Below the pieces are notes generated by a model. That model saw only the letters and a list, made by a program, of their open reading frames with translations, was not told the origin of the DNA and made no database searches. A DNA stretch of 21,807 bases from Nanobdellota archaeon (GTDB taxonomy: Archaea > Nanobdellota > Nanobdellia > Woesearchaeales > CG1-02-33-12): assembly GCA_018901315.1 (NCBI GenBank), contig JAHIFA010000047.1, positions 1-21,807 of the forward strand, read 5' to 3'. Positions 6,785-14,167 of this stretch are shown here, piece after piece. How positions within the stretch are numbered: position 1 is the first letter of the stretch; each line of letters begins with the position of its first letter. The position numbers were made by a program, and so were the translations under genes.

Positions 6785-7189
6785 TTAAAACCTGAATGAA
6801 ACATTAATTTTGTAAGAATCTGCCTTAAAGAATTCTTTGCAGAATTCTGCTGTTTTTTTTGGCTCATATGCTTTGCAGCTGAATATGTCTATGTAAGCTG
6901 CATTGGTATAGTTTGCCAGATGACCTGAAACAAGGGATGTTTCTATGAGCTGGGTGAATGAATATCCCTCGACTTTCTCTTCCTCGCCAAAATTAACTAT
7001 CTGCGCCTCACCAAACCTTTTCATGTCTATAAGCTTGCAAAGATTTGCTATGAATTCCCTTATTTTTTCCTTGCTTCTTATTGTCTTAGGATTACAGTTT
7101 TTGAGGTCAACACTAATAGAAAGGCCCCATGGATTAAGCCTTTTGTATTCATCAACAATTTCCCTGTCTGATTTTTCATGGACATTCAT
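6785..7189 (-). CDS. speH: S-adenosylmethionine decarboxylase-like proenzyme (SpeH family)
   Basis: 134 residues, the size of the small bacterial/archaeal AdoMet decarboxylase. The N-terminus has the family's WGLSISVDLKNC strand. Aligned without gaps to the known proenzyme site, the three key residues are kept: Ser85 (self-cleavage serine that becomes the pyruvoyl group), His90 (processing) and Cys105 (proton donor). The surrounding motif is unusual: ETSLVSGHLANYT in place of the common ESHIxIHTWPE. The product would be decarboxylated AdoMet for spermidine synthesis. Divergent members of this family are known to have switched to other amino-acid substrates, so specificity is open. A TATA-like element (reverse complement of 7219-7229) suggests a nearly leaderless mRNA starting at the ATG. 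Confidence 0.8.
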   Translation of the reverse strand: MNVHEKSDREIVDEYKRLNPWGLSISVDLKNCNPKTIRSKEKIREFIANLCKLIDMKRFGEAQIVNFGEEEKVEGYSFTQLIETSLVSGHLANYTNAAYIDIFSCKAYEPKKTAEFCKEFFKADSYKINVSFRF

Positions 7190-7271
7190 CTTAAAGCTTA
7201 TACTATATTTTGAGCTTGCTTTTAAATCTTTTGATTTGGAGAATTTTTAGGTGTTATCAAAGGACTATTTC

Positions 7272-7299
7272 AATACACTGAAAACAAGTTTCCTGTATT
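7272..7299. other. Weak stem-loop in the speH-thrS intergenic region
   Basis: AATACA and TGTATT form 6 bp around an interior that can add about three more pairs after two mismatches. The 334-nt gap 7190-7523 also holds the speH promoter, a tiny ORF (7374-7445) and the thrS promoter; nothing else is visible in it. Confidence 0.25.
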
Positions 7300-7340
7300 A
7301 AATCTACCACGGAAAAAGCATATGCAGAAACAAGCGAAAC

Positions 7341-7349
7341 CTTTAAATA
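7341..7349 (+). promoter_or_regulatory. TATA box ahead of the tiny ORF 7374-7445
   Basis: CTTTAAATA preceded by purine-rich GCGAAAC (BRE-like) lies 25-33 nt before the ATG at 7374, which fits a leaderless transcript. Confidence 0.45.
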
Positions 7350-7373
7350 ATTCCATTTAAATATGCCTGTAAC

Positions 7374-7445
7374 ATGAAAGAAATAAAGTTAATAGGAGAT
7401 GTAGATGAGTTATTTCTAGATATATTCCTGTTAACAACACGCTAG
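7374..7445 (+). CDS. Possible 23-aa leader peptide or gene remnant upstream of thrS
   Basis: An ATG-TAG frame of 23 codons sits behind its own TATA box. The peptide begins MKEIKLIGDVDELF and ends LLTTR, that is, two threonine codons (ACA ACA) just before the end, about 100 nt upstream of the threonyl-tRNA synthetase start. This could be a sensing leader peptide, an unrelated microprotein, or the truncated start of a lost gene. A second TATA (7470-7478) lies between it and thrS, so a coupling is not required. Confidence 0.35.
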   Translation: MKEIKLIGDVDELFLDIFLLTTR

Positions 7446-7469
7446 TTCTATTGCATTTTTATAACAAAG

Positions 7470-7478
7470 CTTAAATAC
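7470..7478 (+). promoter_or_regulatory. TATA promoter for thrS
   Basis: CTTAAATAC with AACAAAG upstream. The start site would fall near 7500, giving a ~45-nt leader that contains the GGAGG ribosome site at 7532-7536. Confidence 0.5.
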
Positions 7479-7544
7479 TATTTTGTTGTTTTATAGTTTT
7501 ATTAAAAAATATTAAATAAAATAATGATTATGGAGGATATTCAA

Positions 7545-9455
7545 ATGATAAAAATAAAATTCCCAGATGGCTCAAAAAAAGAATATGAAAAAGGAATAAG
7601 TGTAATAGAAGTAGCAAAAGATATAGGAGAAAAGCTTGCAGACGATGCAATTGCAGCGAAGCTTAACAATGAACTGGTTGACCTCAGCACAAAAATAAAC
7701 AAGGACTCAAATCTAAGGATAATAACCTTTAAGGATGATGCTGGTAAAGAGGCTTTCAGGCACTCAAGTGCTCACTTAATGGCCCAGGCAATAAAAAACC
7801 TTTACCCTGATGTTAAGTTTGCCATCGGACCTGCAGTTGATGAGGGCTTTTACTATGATATTGATTTAGACAAAAAACTTACACCAGAAGACCTTATAAA
7901 AATTGAAAAAGAAATGGATAAGATAGTCAAGGAAAACTTAAAGGTTGAAAGAACTAAGTTAACAAAAAAAGAGGCATTAAACCTCTTCAAGGATAATCCA
8001 TACAAAACAGAGATGATTAATGAGCTAGAAGATGAAAAAATAAGCATCTACAAGCAGGGCAATTTCATTGATTTCTGCCGTGGACCTCATGTTCCATCAA
8101 CAGGAAAACTAAAGGCGTTCAAACTGACAAAGCTTGCCGGAGCTTACTGGAGAGGAGATGCAAAAAACAAGCAATTGCAGAGAGTTTATGGAATCTCTTT
8201 CCCAGACAAAAAACAACTAAATGCATACCTGACCTTGTTAGAGGAAGCAGAAAAAAGGGACCACAGAAAGCTTGGAAAAGAGCTTGATTTGTTTAGCATG
8301 CATGATGAAGGCCCTGGTTTTCCGTTTTTTCATCCAAATGGAACTGTTATAATAAACATCTTAAAGGATTTCTGGAGAAAAGAGCATGCAAAAGCAGGCT
8401 ATACAGAGGTAATAACACCAATAATATTAAACAGAAATCTCTGGGAGCAGAGCGGCCACTGGGACCATTACAAGGAAAATATGTACTTTACAAAGATAGA
8501 TAACCAGGATTATGCAATAAAGCCCATGAACTGCCCAGGAGGAATATTAATCTACAAGACAAGATTAAGATCTTATAGAGAGCTTCCAATGAGAATGGGT
8601 GAGATGGGAATTGTTCACAGACATGAGCTATCTGGTGTTTTAGCTGGCTTGTTCAGAGTAAGGTGTTTCACCCAGGATGATGCCCATATCTACATGACAG
8701 AGGAGCAGATAAAAGATGAGATAATAGGAGTTATTAATCTTTCAGAAAAATTCTACAACCTCTTTGGATTTGAATACAATGTGGAGTTAAGCACAAAGCC
8801 AGACAATGCAATGGGCTCTGATGAAGCATGGGAAAAGGCAACTGCTGGATTAAAAGATGCGCTGGATGCAAAAAAGATGAAGTACAAGATAAACGAGGGA
8901 GATGGAGCATTTTATGGCCCAAAAATAGACTTTCATCTTAAAGACTGCTTAGGAAGGAAATGGCAGTGCGGCACTATACAGCTTGATTTTGCAATGCCTG
9001 AAAAATTCGATTTGACATATGAGGGAAAGGATGGAAAAAAGCACAGGCCCATCATGATTCATCGAACTATATACGGCTCAATAGAAAGGTTTATGGGAAT
9101 ATTAATAGAGCACTACGCAGGAAAGTTTCCTTTATGGCTCTCTCCAACACAAGCAGTAATCCTAAACATAAATGACAGCCATATTCCTTACGGGGAAAAG
9201 GTAAAACAGGAACTGGAAAAAAGCAACATAAGGGTTGAGACTGATTTTAGGGCAGAGACAATGCCAAAGAAAGTGAGGGAAGCACAGCTAAAGAAAATTC
9301 CTTTAATAATCACAGTTGGCGACAAGGAAGTTAAGAACAAAACAGTGGCAGTAAGAACACTTGACGGTAAGGTCTATTTTGGAATAAAGACAGAAGATTT
9401 AATCAAAAAGATGCAAGAGATTATTGATAACAAATCATCTGAGATTAAGTTTTAA
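7545..9455 (+). CDS. thrS: Threonyl-tRNA synthetase, bacterial-type
   Basis: 636 residues with the full bacterial/eukaryotic layout: TGS domain (~1-60), editing domain beginning RHSSAH (72-77) and including CRGPHVPSTG, class II core with PMNCPGG (Zn Cys), HRHELSG and RCFTQDDAHIY, then the anticodon-binding domain from ~540. It charges tRNA-Thr and clears Ser-tRNA-Thr. Canonical archaeal ThrRS has an unrelated DTD-like editing domain, so this copy is of the bacterial kind, which several DPANN groups carry. The start is set at 7545 because GGAGG (7532-7536) lies 8 nt upstream; the ATGs at 7524 and 7530 precede or overlap that site. A matching tRNA-Thr is at 1109. Confidence 0.96.
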   Translation: MIKIKFPDGSKKEYEKGISVIEVAKDIGEKLADDAIAAKLNNELVDLSTKINKDSNLRIITFKDDAGKEAFRHSSAHLMAQAIKNLYPDVKFAIGPAVDEGFYYDIDLDKKLTPEDLIKIEKEMDKIVKENLKVERTKLTKKEALNLFKDNPYKTEMINELEDEKISIYKQGNFIDFCRGPHVPSTGKLKAFKLTKLAGAYWRGDAKNKQLQRVYGISFPDKKQLNAYLTLLEEAEKRDHRKLGKELDLFSMHDEGPGFPFFHPNGTVIINILKDFWRKEHAKAGYTEVITPIILNRNLWEQSGHWDHYKENMYFTKIDNQDYAIKPMNCPGGILIYKTRLRSYRELPMRMGEMGIVHRHELSGVLAGLFRVRCFTQDDAHIYMTEEQIKDEIIGVINLSEKFYNLFGFEYNVELSTKPDNAMGSDEAWEKATAGLKDALDAKKMKYKINEGDGAFYGPKIDFHLKDCLGRKWQCGTIQLDFAMPEKFDLTYEGKDGKKHRPIMIHRTIYGSIERFMGILIEHYAGKFPLWLSPTQAVILNINDSHIPYGEKVKQELEKSNIRVETDFRAETMPKKVREAQLKKIPLIITVGDKEVKNKTVAVRTLDGKVYFGIKTEDLIKKMQEIIDNKSSEIKF

Positions 9456-9470
9456 TTTCTTTTTTTCTTT
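9456..9470 (+). terminator. T-rich terminator after thrS
   Basis: TTTC followed by seven T and further T begins directly after the stop codon. This is a likely T-tract terminator before the next promoter. Confidence 0.5.
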
Positions 9471-9484
9471 GAATAAATCGAAAG

Positions 9485-9491
9485 ATTTATA
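9485..9491 (+). promoter_or_regulatory. TATA promoter for the 9534 gene
   Basis: TTTATAA preceded by ATCGAAAGA (BRE-like). The start site would be near 9512-9516, inside the palindrome at 9497-9518. Confidence 0.55.
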
Positions 9492-9496
9492 AAGTA

Positions 9497-9518
9497 ATTG
9501 TAACTAACTAGTTACAAT
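9497..9518. promoter_or_regulatory. Perfect palindromic operator candidate before the 9534 gene
   Basis: Nine-nt arms ATTGTAACT and AGTTACAAT are exact inverses separated by AACT; the inner AACTAGTT is itself palindromic. The site begins 6 nt after the TATA box and covers the predicted start of transcription, so a bound dimeric regulator would block initiation. Confidence 0.55.
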
Positions 9519-9533
9519 AGAACAAAGGTAAAA

Positions 9534-9962
9534 ATGACAGATGTTTACAAAACTTCAAAGTACCCTAATCTTTTAAATGATTGTGGTTGCGATTATGCTA
9601 ACAAAATCATAGAAAAATTAGAAGGTATAGAAACATATGCTCTTGCTGAAGAATTAAGTCGCATTGAAACATTCAGAACATCCTTACAAAAAGATCAAGA
9701 AACTCCACTATCTAATGAAAGCCTGCAGAAAATGATTGATTCAGGAGAATACCCTCTTACTGTTGATGAAGAATTAAGTCATATTGGAGCATTCAGAACA
9801 TTCTTACCAAAAGATAAAGGAGCTCAATCCCCATCTGATGAAAGCCTACAGGACATGATTGATTCAGGGGAGGATTTCTTTGATATTCCTAAATTACATT
9901 TGAGATTATCAAATTATAAGTCAAAAGTTGTTAAAGAATCATATAGACCTTCTAGTAAATAA
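9534..9962 (+). CDS. Orphan protein with a ~40-residue tandem duplication
   Basis: 142 residues, hydrophilic, without signal or membrane helix; no known family recognised. Two copies of a ~40-residue unit follow each other (about residues 38-78 and 78-119). Both read EELS-x-I-x-x-FRT, then a lysine-rich turn, then ESLQxMIDSGE. Their DNA is also very similar (for example GAAGAATTAAGTC and ATGATTGATTCAGG in both), so the duplication is fairly recent. The ATG follows AAAGGT by 4 nt. It is a single-gene transcript behind a palindromic promoter and before a T-rich stretch. Confidence 0.75.
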   Translation: MTDVYKTSKYPNLLNDCGCDYANKIIEKLEGIETYALAEELSRIETFRTSLQKDQETPLSNESLQKMIDSGEYPLTVDEELSHIGAFRTFLPKDKGAQSPSDESLQDMIDSGEDFFDIPKLHLRLSNYKSKVVKESYRPSSK

Positions 9963-9965
9963 CTA

Positions 9966-10006
9966 TATTTTCTTTTATTTAAAAAATTAAATTTTGTGTT
10001 TTTTCT
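9966..10006 (+). terminator. T-rich terminator region after the 9534 gene
   Basis: Runs of T (TTTT, TTTT, TTTTTT) lie in the 45 nt after the stop, ahead of the SRP54 promoter. Confidence 0.4.
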
Positions 10007-10010
10007 AAAG

Positions 10011-10018
10011 TTTTATAA
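10011..10018 (+). promoter_or_regulatory. TATA promoter for SRP54
   Basis: TTTTATAA lies 26-33 nt before the ATG at 10044, which suggests a leaderless mRNA. No purine-rich ribosome site precedes that ATG. Confidence 0.55.
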
Positions 10019-10043
10019 ATGAAAACCTGTTCTTAGCTGTAAA

Positions 10044-11405
10044 ATGGTGCTTGAGAAGCTTGGAAATTCATTAAAAAATACATTAAGCAAGATAGCTAAA
10101 GCCATATTTGTTGATGAGAAACTTATAAATGAGCTTGTCAAAGACATACAGCGAGCTTTATTGCAGGCAGATGTTAATGTAAAGCTTGTTTTTGATTTAA
10201 GCAATAAGATAAAAGAGCGGGCCTTAAAAGAGGAAACCCCTGCTGGCCTCACAAAAAAAGAATACCTTGTAAAAGTAGTTTACGAGGAATTAGTGAACTT
10301 TGTCGGAAAAGAAGAGGGTAAGATAGAAATTAAGAAAAAACCAACCAAGATAATGCTTGTTGGCTTGTTTGGCTCTGGAAAAACAACACAGGCAGGAAAG
10401 CTCGCTAAATTTTATACAAAAAGAGGTTATAAGGTTGCGTTGGTTGGCCTTGATACGCACAGGCCTGCTGCAATGGAACAGATAGAGCAGATAGCTAAAA
10501 AAGCAAATGTTCCTGTTTTCCTTGACAAAAAGGAAAAAAATCCACTAAATATACTGAAAAAGTTTGAAAAGGAATTTAATAAGTACAACATAATTATTAT
10601 AGATACTTCCGGAAGGGATGCATTATCAAAAGATTTGATTGAAGAAATAAAAAAAATAAACAAAGCTGTAAAGCCAGAGGAAAATCTTTTGGTAATAAGT
10701 GCAGACATTGGTCAGGCAGCCCAGAAACAGGCACAGGCTTTCCATGAATCATGCAAAATAACAGGAGTTATAGTTACGAAGATGGATGGCACTGCAAAAG
10801 CAGGAGGAGCCTTAACATCATGCGCTGCAACAGATGCAAAGATAAAATTTATTGGTGTTGGCGAAAAATTAGGTGATTTAGAGGTTTTCAGGCCAGAAGG
10901 ATTTATTTCAATACTGCTTGGCATGGGTGATTTAGAAGCATTATTAGAGAAAGCAGAACAAGCTATTTCAAAAGAGGATGCAGAGGATTTAGGAAAAAGA
11001 TTCCTCAAGGGAGAGTTTAACTTAATTGATTTATATGAGCAGATGCAGGCAATGAGCAAGATGGGGCCATTGAGCAAGATAACAGAGATGATTCCGGGAT
11101 TTTCCCAGTTAAAGATGCCAAAGGATTTGTTAAAAGTTCAGGAAGGAAAGCTGAAAAAATGGCGCTTTATAATGGACTCAATGTCAAGAGAGGAGCTTGA
11201 AGATCCAGACATCATGAGCATTACAAGAATTGACAGAATTGCAAAGGGCTCAGGAACATCTACAAAAGAAATAAGGGAGTTATTAAAGCAGTACAGGCAG
11301 AGCAAAAAAATGGCAAAGCTCTTTAAGGGTGGCAGCCCAAAGAATATGGAAAGAATGATGAAAAAGTTCAGCGGAAAAGGTATGTCTGGTATGAAGTTTA
11401 AGTGA
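10044..11405 (+). CDS. srp54: Signal recognition particle protein SRP54 (Ffh)
   Basis: 453 residues. The N-domain helical bundle (1-~95) precedes the GTPase domain with G1 GLFGSGKT (107-114), DTHRPAA, G3 DTSGR and G4 TKMDG (TKLDG is more usual). The M-domain from ~310 is Met-rich and ends MERMMKKFSGKGMSGMKFK. It binds 7S RNA and signal sequences and targets ribosomes to the membrane through FtsY. Length and order match archaeal SRP54. It is convergent with the gene ending at 11433. Confidence 0.97.
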   Translation: MVLEKLGNSLKNTLSKIAKAIFVDEKLINELVKDIQRALLQADVNVKLVFDLSNKIKERALKEETPAGLTKKEYLVKVVYEELVNFVGKEEGKIEIKKKPTKIMLVGLFGSGKTTQAGKLAKFYTKRGYKVALVGLDTHRPAAMEQIEQIAKKANVPVFLDKKEKNPLNILKKFEKEFNKYNIIIIDTSGRDALSKDLIEEIKKINKAVKPEENLLVISADIGQAAQKQAQAFHESCKITGVIVTKMDGTAKAGGALTSCAATDAKIKFIGVGEKLGDLEVFRPEGFISILLGMGDLEALLEKAEQAISKEDAEDLGKRFLKGEFNLIDLYEQMQAMSKMGPLSKITEMIPGFSQLKMPKDLLKVQEGKLKKWRFIMDSMSREELEDPDIMSITRIDRIAKGSGTSTKEIRELLKQYRQSKKMAKLFKGGSPKNMERMMKKFSGKGMSGMKFK

Positions 11406-11432
11406 TTAATAAAGCAATTTCTAAAATTTTAA

Positions 11433-11855
11433 TCAAATCAAGCTGTTTATGATTGCTGAAATAACAAAACCTAATATCAAGCCTAAAAGAAGGCCAATGA
11501 AAAACTCATTGTTGATTAAGCTTGTTTTTTCTTTTATCAAGTAATCTTTTTTCAGCATCTTAAGGTGTTCAACCCTCTGGCTGACTGCCTCAAATGCCTT
11601 TTTCCTGGTTTTTGCTTTCATTAAATCATTGCTAAGATCAACATCTCCAATAATATCCCTGACCCAATTGCTGAAGTCATTTCTATCTTTTGTTATATGA
11701 TGTTTAAAACTAACATCGTCCATTATTTCCAGTGCTTCAGCAAGTTCCTCAAGACTTAGTATTGATGTTCCCATGTGCAGGTTAAACTTATGCTCTGGAT
11801 TAACATCTGAAAGTATTGATTTTGCATCCTCTGGAAACAAAATTTTTTTTACCAT
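11433..11855 (-). CDS. Tail-anchored DUF5752-like protein of the glucan operon
   Basis: 140 residues from the ATG at 11855, preceded by GAGGTG at 6-nt spacing; an in-frame GTG at 11864 lies inside that ribosome site and is rejected. A ~95-residue domain has the pattern F-x-L-x-x-G...SLEEL...SFKHHITKDRNDFSNWVRDIIGD. A linker and one C-terminal membrane helix (FFIGLLLGLILGFVISAII) follow, so the domain probably faces the cytoplasm as a tail-anchored protein. The fold resembles what I know as DUF5752; that name is from memory and moderate in certainty. It is homologous to its upstream neighbour and is the last gene of the GT4-SDR-GH57 operon. Confidence 0.75.
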   Translation of the reverse strand: MVKKILFPEDAKSILSDVNPEHKFNLHMGTSILSLEELAEALEIMDDVSFKHHITKDRNDFSNWVRDIIGDVDLSNDLMKAKTRKKAFEAVSQRVEHLKMLKKDYLIKEKTSLINNEFFIGLLLGLILGFVISAIINSLI

Positions 11856-11869
11856 TATGCTCACCTCTT

Positions 11870-12181
11870 TTAGCTGAATTTTTTTATTATATGTTTTAAG
11901 ATGATTAGCTGTGTTTTATCCTTATCAGTTGTTTTCAAAAGTTCTTCTGCAAGCTTTTCCTCTTTAAATATCTCTTTTATCCAGCTAGCAAAATCATTTT
12001 TCATATCATTGACATGATGTCTGAATACTTCGTCAGCCATCTTATCAATCTGTTTAGACAAATCCAATACATTCTTCAAAACAGTTCCATCATTAACAAA
12101 AAAATAATGGTCTGAATTTGCGTCCTTCAATATATCTTCCTTTTCTATTTTTTTCTTTTTAACTTTTTTTTGTGTTTTCAT
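11870..12181 (-). CDS. Soluble DUF5752-like protein of the glucan operon
   Basis: 103 residues. A Lys-rich N-terminus precedes a domain with FFVNDGTVLKNVLDL, then DEVFRHHVNDMKNDFASWIKE, which matches the tail-anchored protein at the same positions (HH, NDF, W-I/V-x-x-I). Its ATG overlaps the GH57 stop codon (ATGA), so translation is coupled. The ribosome site GAGGTGG lies just upstream. It has no membrane helix. No catalytic motif is evident; a role as adaptor or regulator of glucan enzymes is inferred from position only. Confidence 0.75.
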   Translation of the reverse strand: MKTQKKVKKKKIEKEDILKDANSDHYFFVNDGTVLKNVLDLSKQIDKMADEVFRHHVNDMKNDFASWIKEIFKEEKLAEELLKTTDKDKTQLIILKHIIKKFS

Positions 12182-13395
12182 ACTACCACCTCTTTTTTTA
12201 AAGTATTTTTATCTGAATGCTCTTTTAACCTGAAGTTCACATCATTCAGTATGTTCATGAATGTTATGAATGCATCATAAGGATTATCATAAGGATTAAA
12301 GTATTTATGCACATCGCCATCATTGAACCACTTTGTGCACATGTAATAAAAATGGTCGCTTGTCTGGAGATTTCTCCAGTCATTAATGAGTTTTTTATCC
12401 TTTGATTTTTTTATGGTGTCTTCAATCTGGTATACCTCATTTATTGCTGACTTCTGCATGTCATTTCCATCCCATGCGCTTGTATCCCTTTCAATATCTG
12501 CCCATGAAACAGGGCTGTGAATATCTAATTCTGCAACCGGATTATATGCTTTTATTGCCTCACTAGGTGTCTTAAAATCATTATCAGGGTGTTTTAATAA
12601 CTCCCGGGGCAAATGCCTTAAAAAATTAAATATTCCTGTATCTGCCCACTGGTGCTCTCCAAAGGTCTCATAATCCATAAAAAGATTTACTAGATTGCCA
12701 TTTCCATTAACAGCATTAACCCATTTAGTATATTTATCAACGGTTAGAGGCCATTCCTTCCAGCCCTTATCTGAAAACCTGAATGCAATATCGTCAGAAA
12801 GCTTGTAATTTTTAAGCAAAAGCTTAATTCTTGATGTTGTTTTTGGAGTATAAATAAAATTAGGTGATCTCCAGCCAAGTATATGGTCTGCTCCCTCTGC
12901 AAGTATTCCCTTGTAACCCATTGATTCAACAAAATTTGCAAGCTCATTATTATAAACAAGCTCTGTATTCCTGAAAATAGACGGACTTTGCTTAAACAAG
13001 CTTCTTATCTTTTTGTTATGCAAAATAACCTGCTCCTTAAATTCCTGTTTTGAATGCAGGAATGCAAGCGAATGGTAATATGTCTCATCAAGTATCTCAA
13101 CCTTTCCAGTATCAACCAAATCCTTAAATGATTGCAAAACTTCTGGCATAAATTCCTCAAATTGCTCTAGGATAATCCCTGAAAAAGAATAGCTTATCTT
13201 GAATTCTTCATGCTTGTTAAGCAAATCAAGCATTAGCTTATTTGTTGGAAGATAACATTTTTCTGCAACCTTTTGTAGTATATCTAAATTCTTCTGCTTG
13301 TTAGTATAACTATGATTCTTTCCAATCTCAAATACATTATAATTCCTCAGCCTGTAAGGCTGGTGAACCTGAAAATAAAAACAAATTGATACCAT
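12178..13395 (-). CDS. Glycoside hydrolase family 57 (alpha-amylase-like)
   Basis: 405 residues, nearly all one GH57 barrel. It begins with FYFQVHQPYRLR (family region 1 with HQP). FRNTELVYNNELA carries the catalytic nucleophile Glu145 and FMDYETFGEHQ the acid Asp241. The size matches short archaeal GH57 alpha-amylase-type enzymes rather than the longer (>500 aa) GH57 branching enzymes, so hydrolysis or transfer at alpha-1,4 bonds is more likely. There is no signal peptide, so it acts in the cytoplasm. It lies 9 nt after the SDR stop and overlaps the next gene by 4 nt, which points to tight co-translation in the minus-strand glucan operon. Confidence 0.9.
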   Translation of the reverse strand: MVSICFYFQVHQPYRLRNYNVFEIGKNHSYTNKQKNLDILQKVAEKCYLPTNKLMLDLLNKHEEFKISYSFSGIILEQFEEFMPEVLQSFKDLVDTGKVEILDETYYHSLAFLHSKQEFKEQVILHNKKIRSLFKQSPSIFRNTELVYNNELANFVESMGYKGILAEGADHILGWRSPNFIYTPKTTSRIKLLLKNYKLSDDIAFRFSDKGWKEWPLTVDKYTKWVNAVNGNGNLVNLFMDYETFGEHQWADTGIFNFLRHLPRELLKHPDNDFKTPSEAIKAYNPVAELDIHSPVSWADIERDTSAWDGNDMQKSAINEVYQIEDTIKKSKDKKLINDWRNLQTSDHFYYMCTKWFNDGDVHKYFNPYDNPYDAFITFMNILNDVNFRLKEHSDKNTLKKEVVV

Positions 13396-13404
13396 TTTTA
13401 AGCT

Positions 13405-14154
13405 TTAATGTGCAAGCCACCCTCCGTCAACAAATAATGTAATGCCAGTTATATAATCTGAATTATCTGAGGCAAGGAATAGGGCTGCATTTGCTATGTC
13501 TTCTGGCTTTCCTATCCTGTTTAATGGAATATTGGCAAGCAGTGTTTCTTTTGTTGCTTTATCTTCTAATAAGTCTTTTGTCATAGGTGTTTCTATTACA
13601 CCTGGGCCTATTGCATTAACATTTATTTTATATTGCCCTAGCTCTAAAGCAAGCTCTCTTGTCATATTTATTATTCCTCCTTTTGAAGCACAATAAGCAC
13701 TAGAATTTGCAAATCCTACCTGGCCTGCAATAGATGCTATATTAATGATCTTGCCTTTGCCCTGTTTTATCATCTCTGGAACAGCAGCTTTTGAACAGAG
13801 AAAAACCCCTTTAAGGTTTATGTCTAGAATCCTGTCAAAATCCTGCTCTGTAACATCAGTCAATGATTTTTGCATATATATTCCTGCATTATTAACAAGT
13901 ATATCAACCTTGCCAAACTTTTCTGTTGTTAAGTTTATCATCTTGCTAACATCTTCAGGATTGGAAACATCTGCCTTAACAGCCAAAGCATTTCCATTAA
14001 TATCCTTAATCTCTTCAACTACTTTATTGCAATCATCTATGTTTATGTCACTAACAACAACATTGGCTCCTGCTTTTGCCAAGGCAAGTGCTATTGCCTT
14101 TCCAATCCCTCTTCTTGAGCCTGTTACAATTGCTACTTTATTTTTTAGATTCAT
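13405..14154 (-). CDS. Short-chain dehydrogenase/reductase (FabG/glucose dehydrogenase-like)
   Basis: 249 residues, a classical SDR with cofactor motif TGSRRGIG (11-18), NNAG (88-91) and catalytic Ser141, Tyr154 and Lys158 (YCASK). Arg residues after TGS suggest NADP(H), while the Asp at the end of strand 2 (VVVSDIN) suggests NAD(H), so cofactor choice is unclear. Names such as 3-oxoacyl-ACP reductase or glucose 1-dehydrogenase are only best-hit style labels; its place between GT4 and GH57 favours a sugar substrate. AAGGAGGT lies 6 nt before the ATG and overlaps the end of the GT4 gene. Confidence 0.9.
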   Translation of the reverse strand: MNLKNKVAIVTGSRRGIGKAIALALAKAGANVVVSDINIDDCNKVVEEIKDINGNALAVKADVSNPEDVSKMINLTTEKFGKVDILVNNAGIYMQKSLTDVTEQDFDRILDINLKGVFLCSKAAVPEMIKQGKGKIINIASIAGQVGFANSSAYCASKGGIINMTRELALELGQYKINVNAIGPGVIETPMTKDLLEDKATKETLLANIPLNRIGKPEDIANAALFLASDNSDYITGITLFVDGGWLAH

Positions 14155-14167
14155 TCTAATACCTCCT

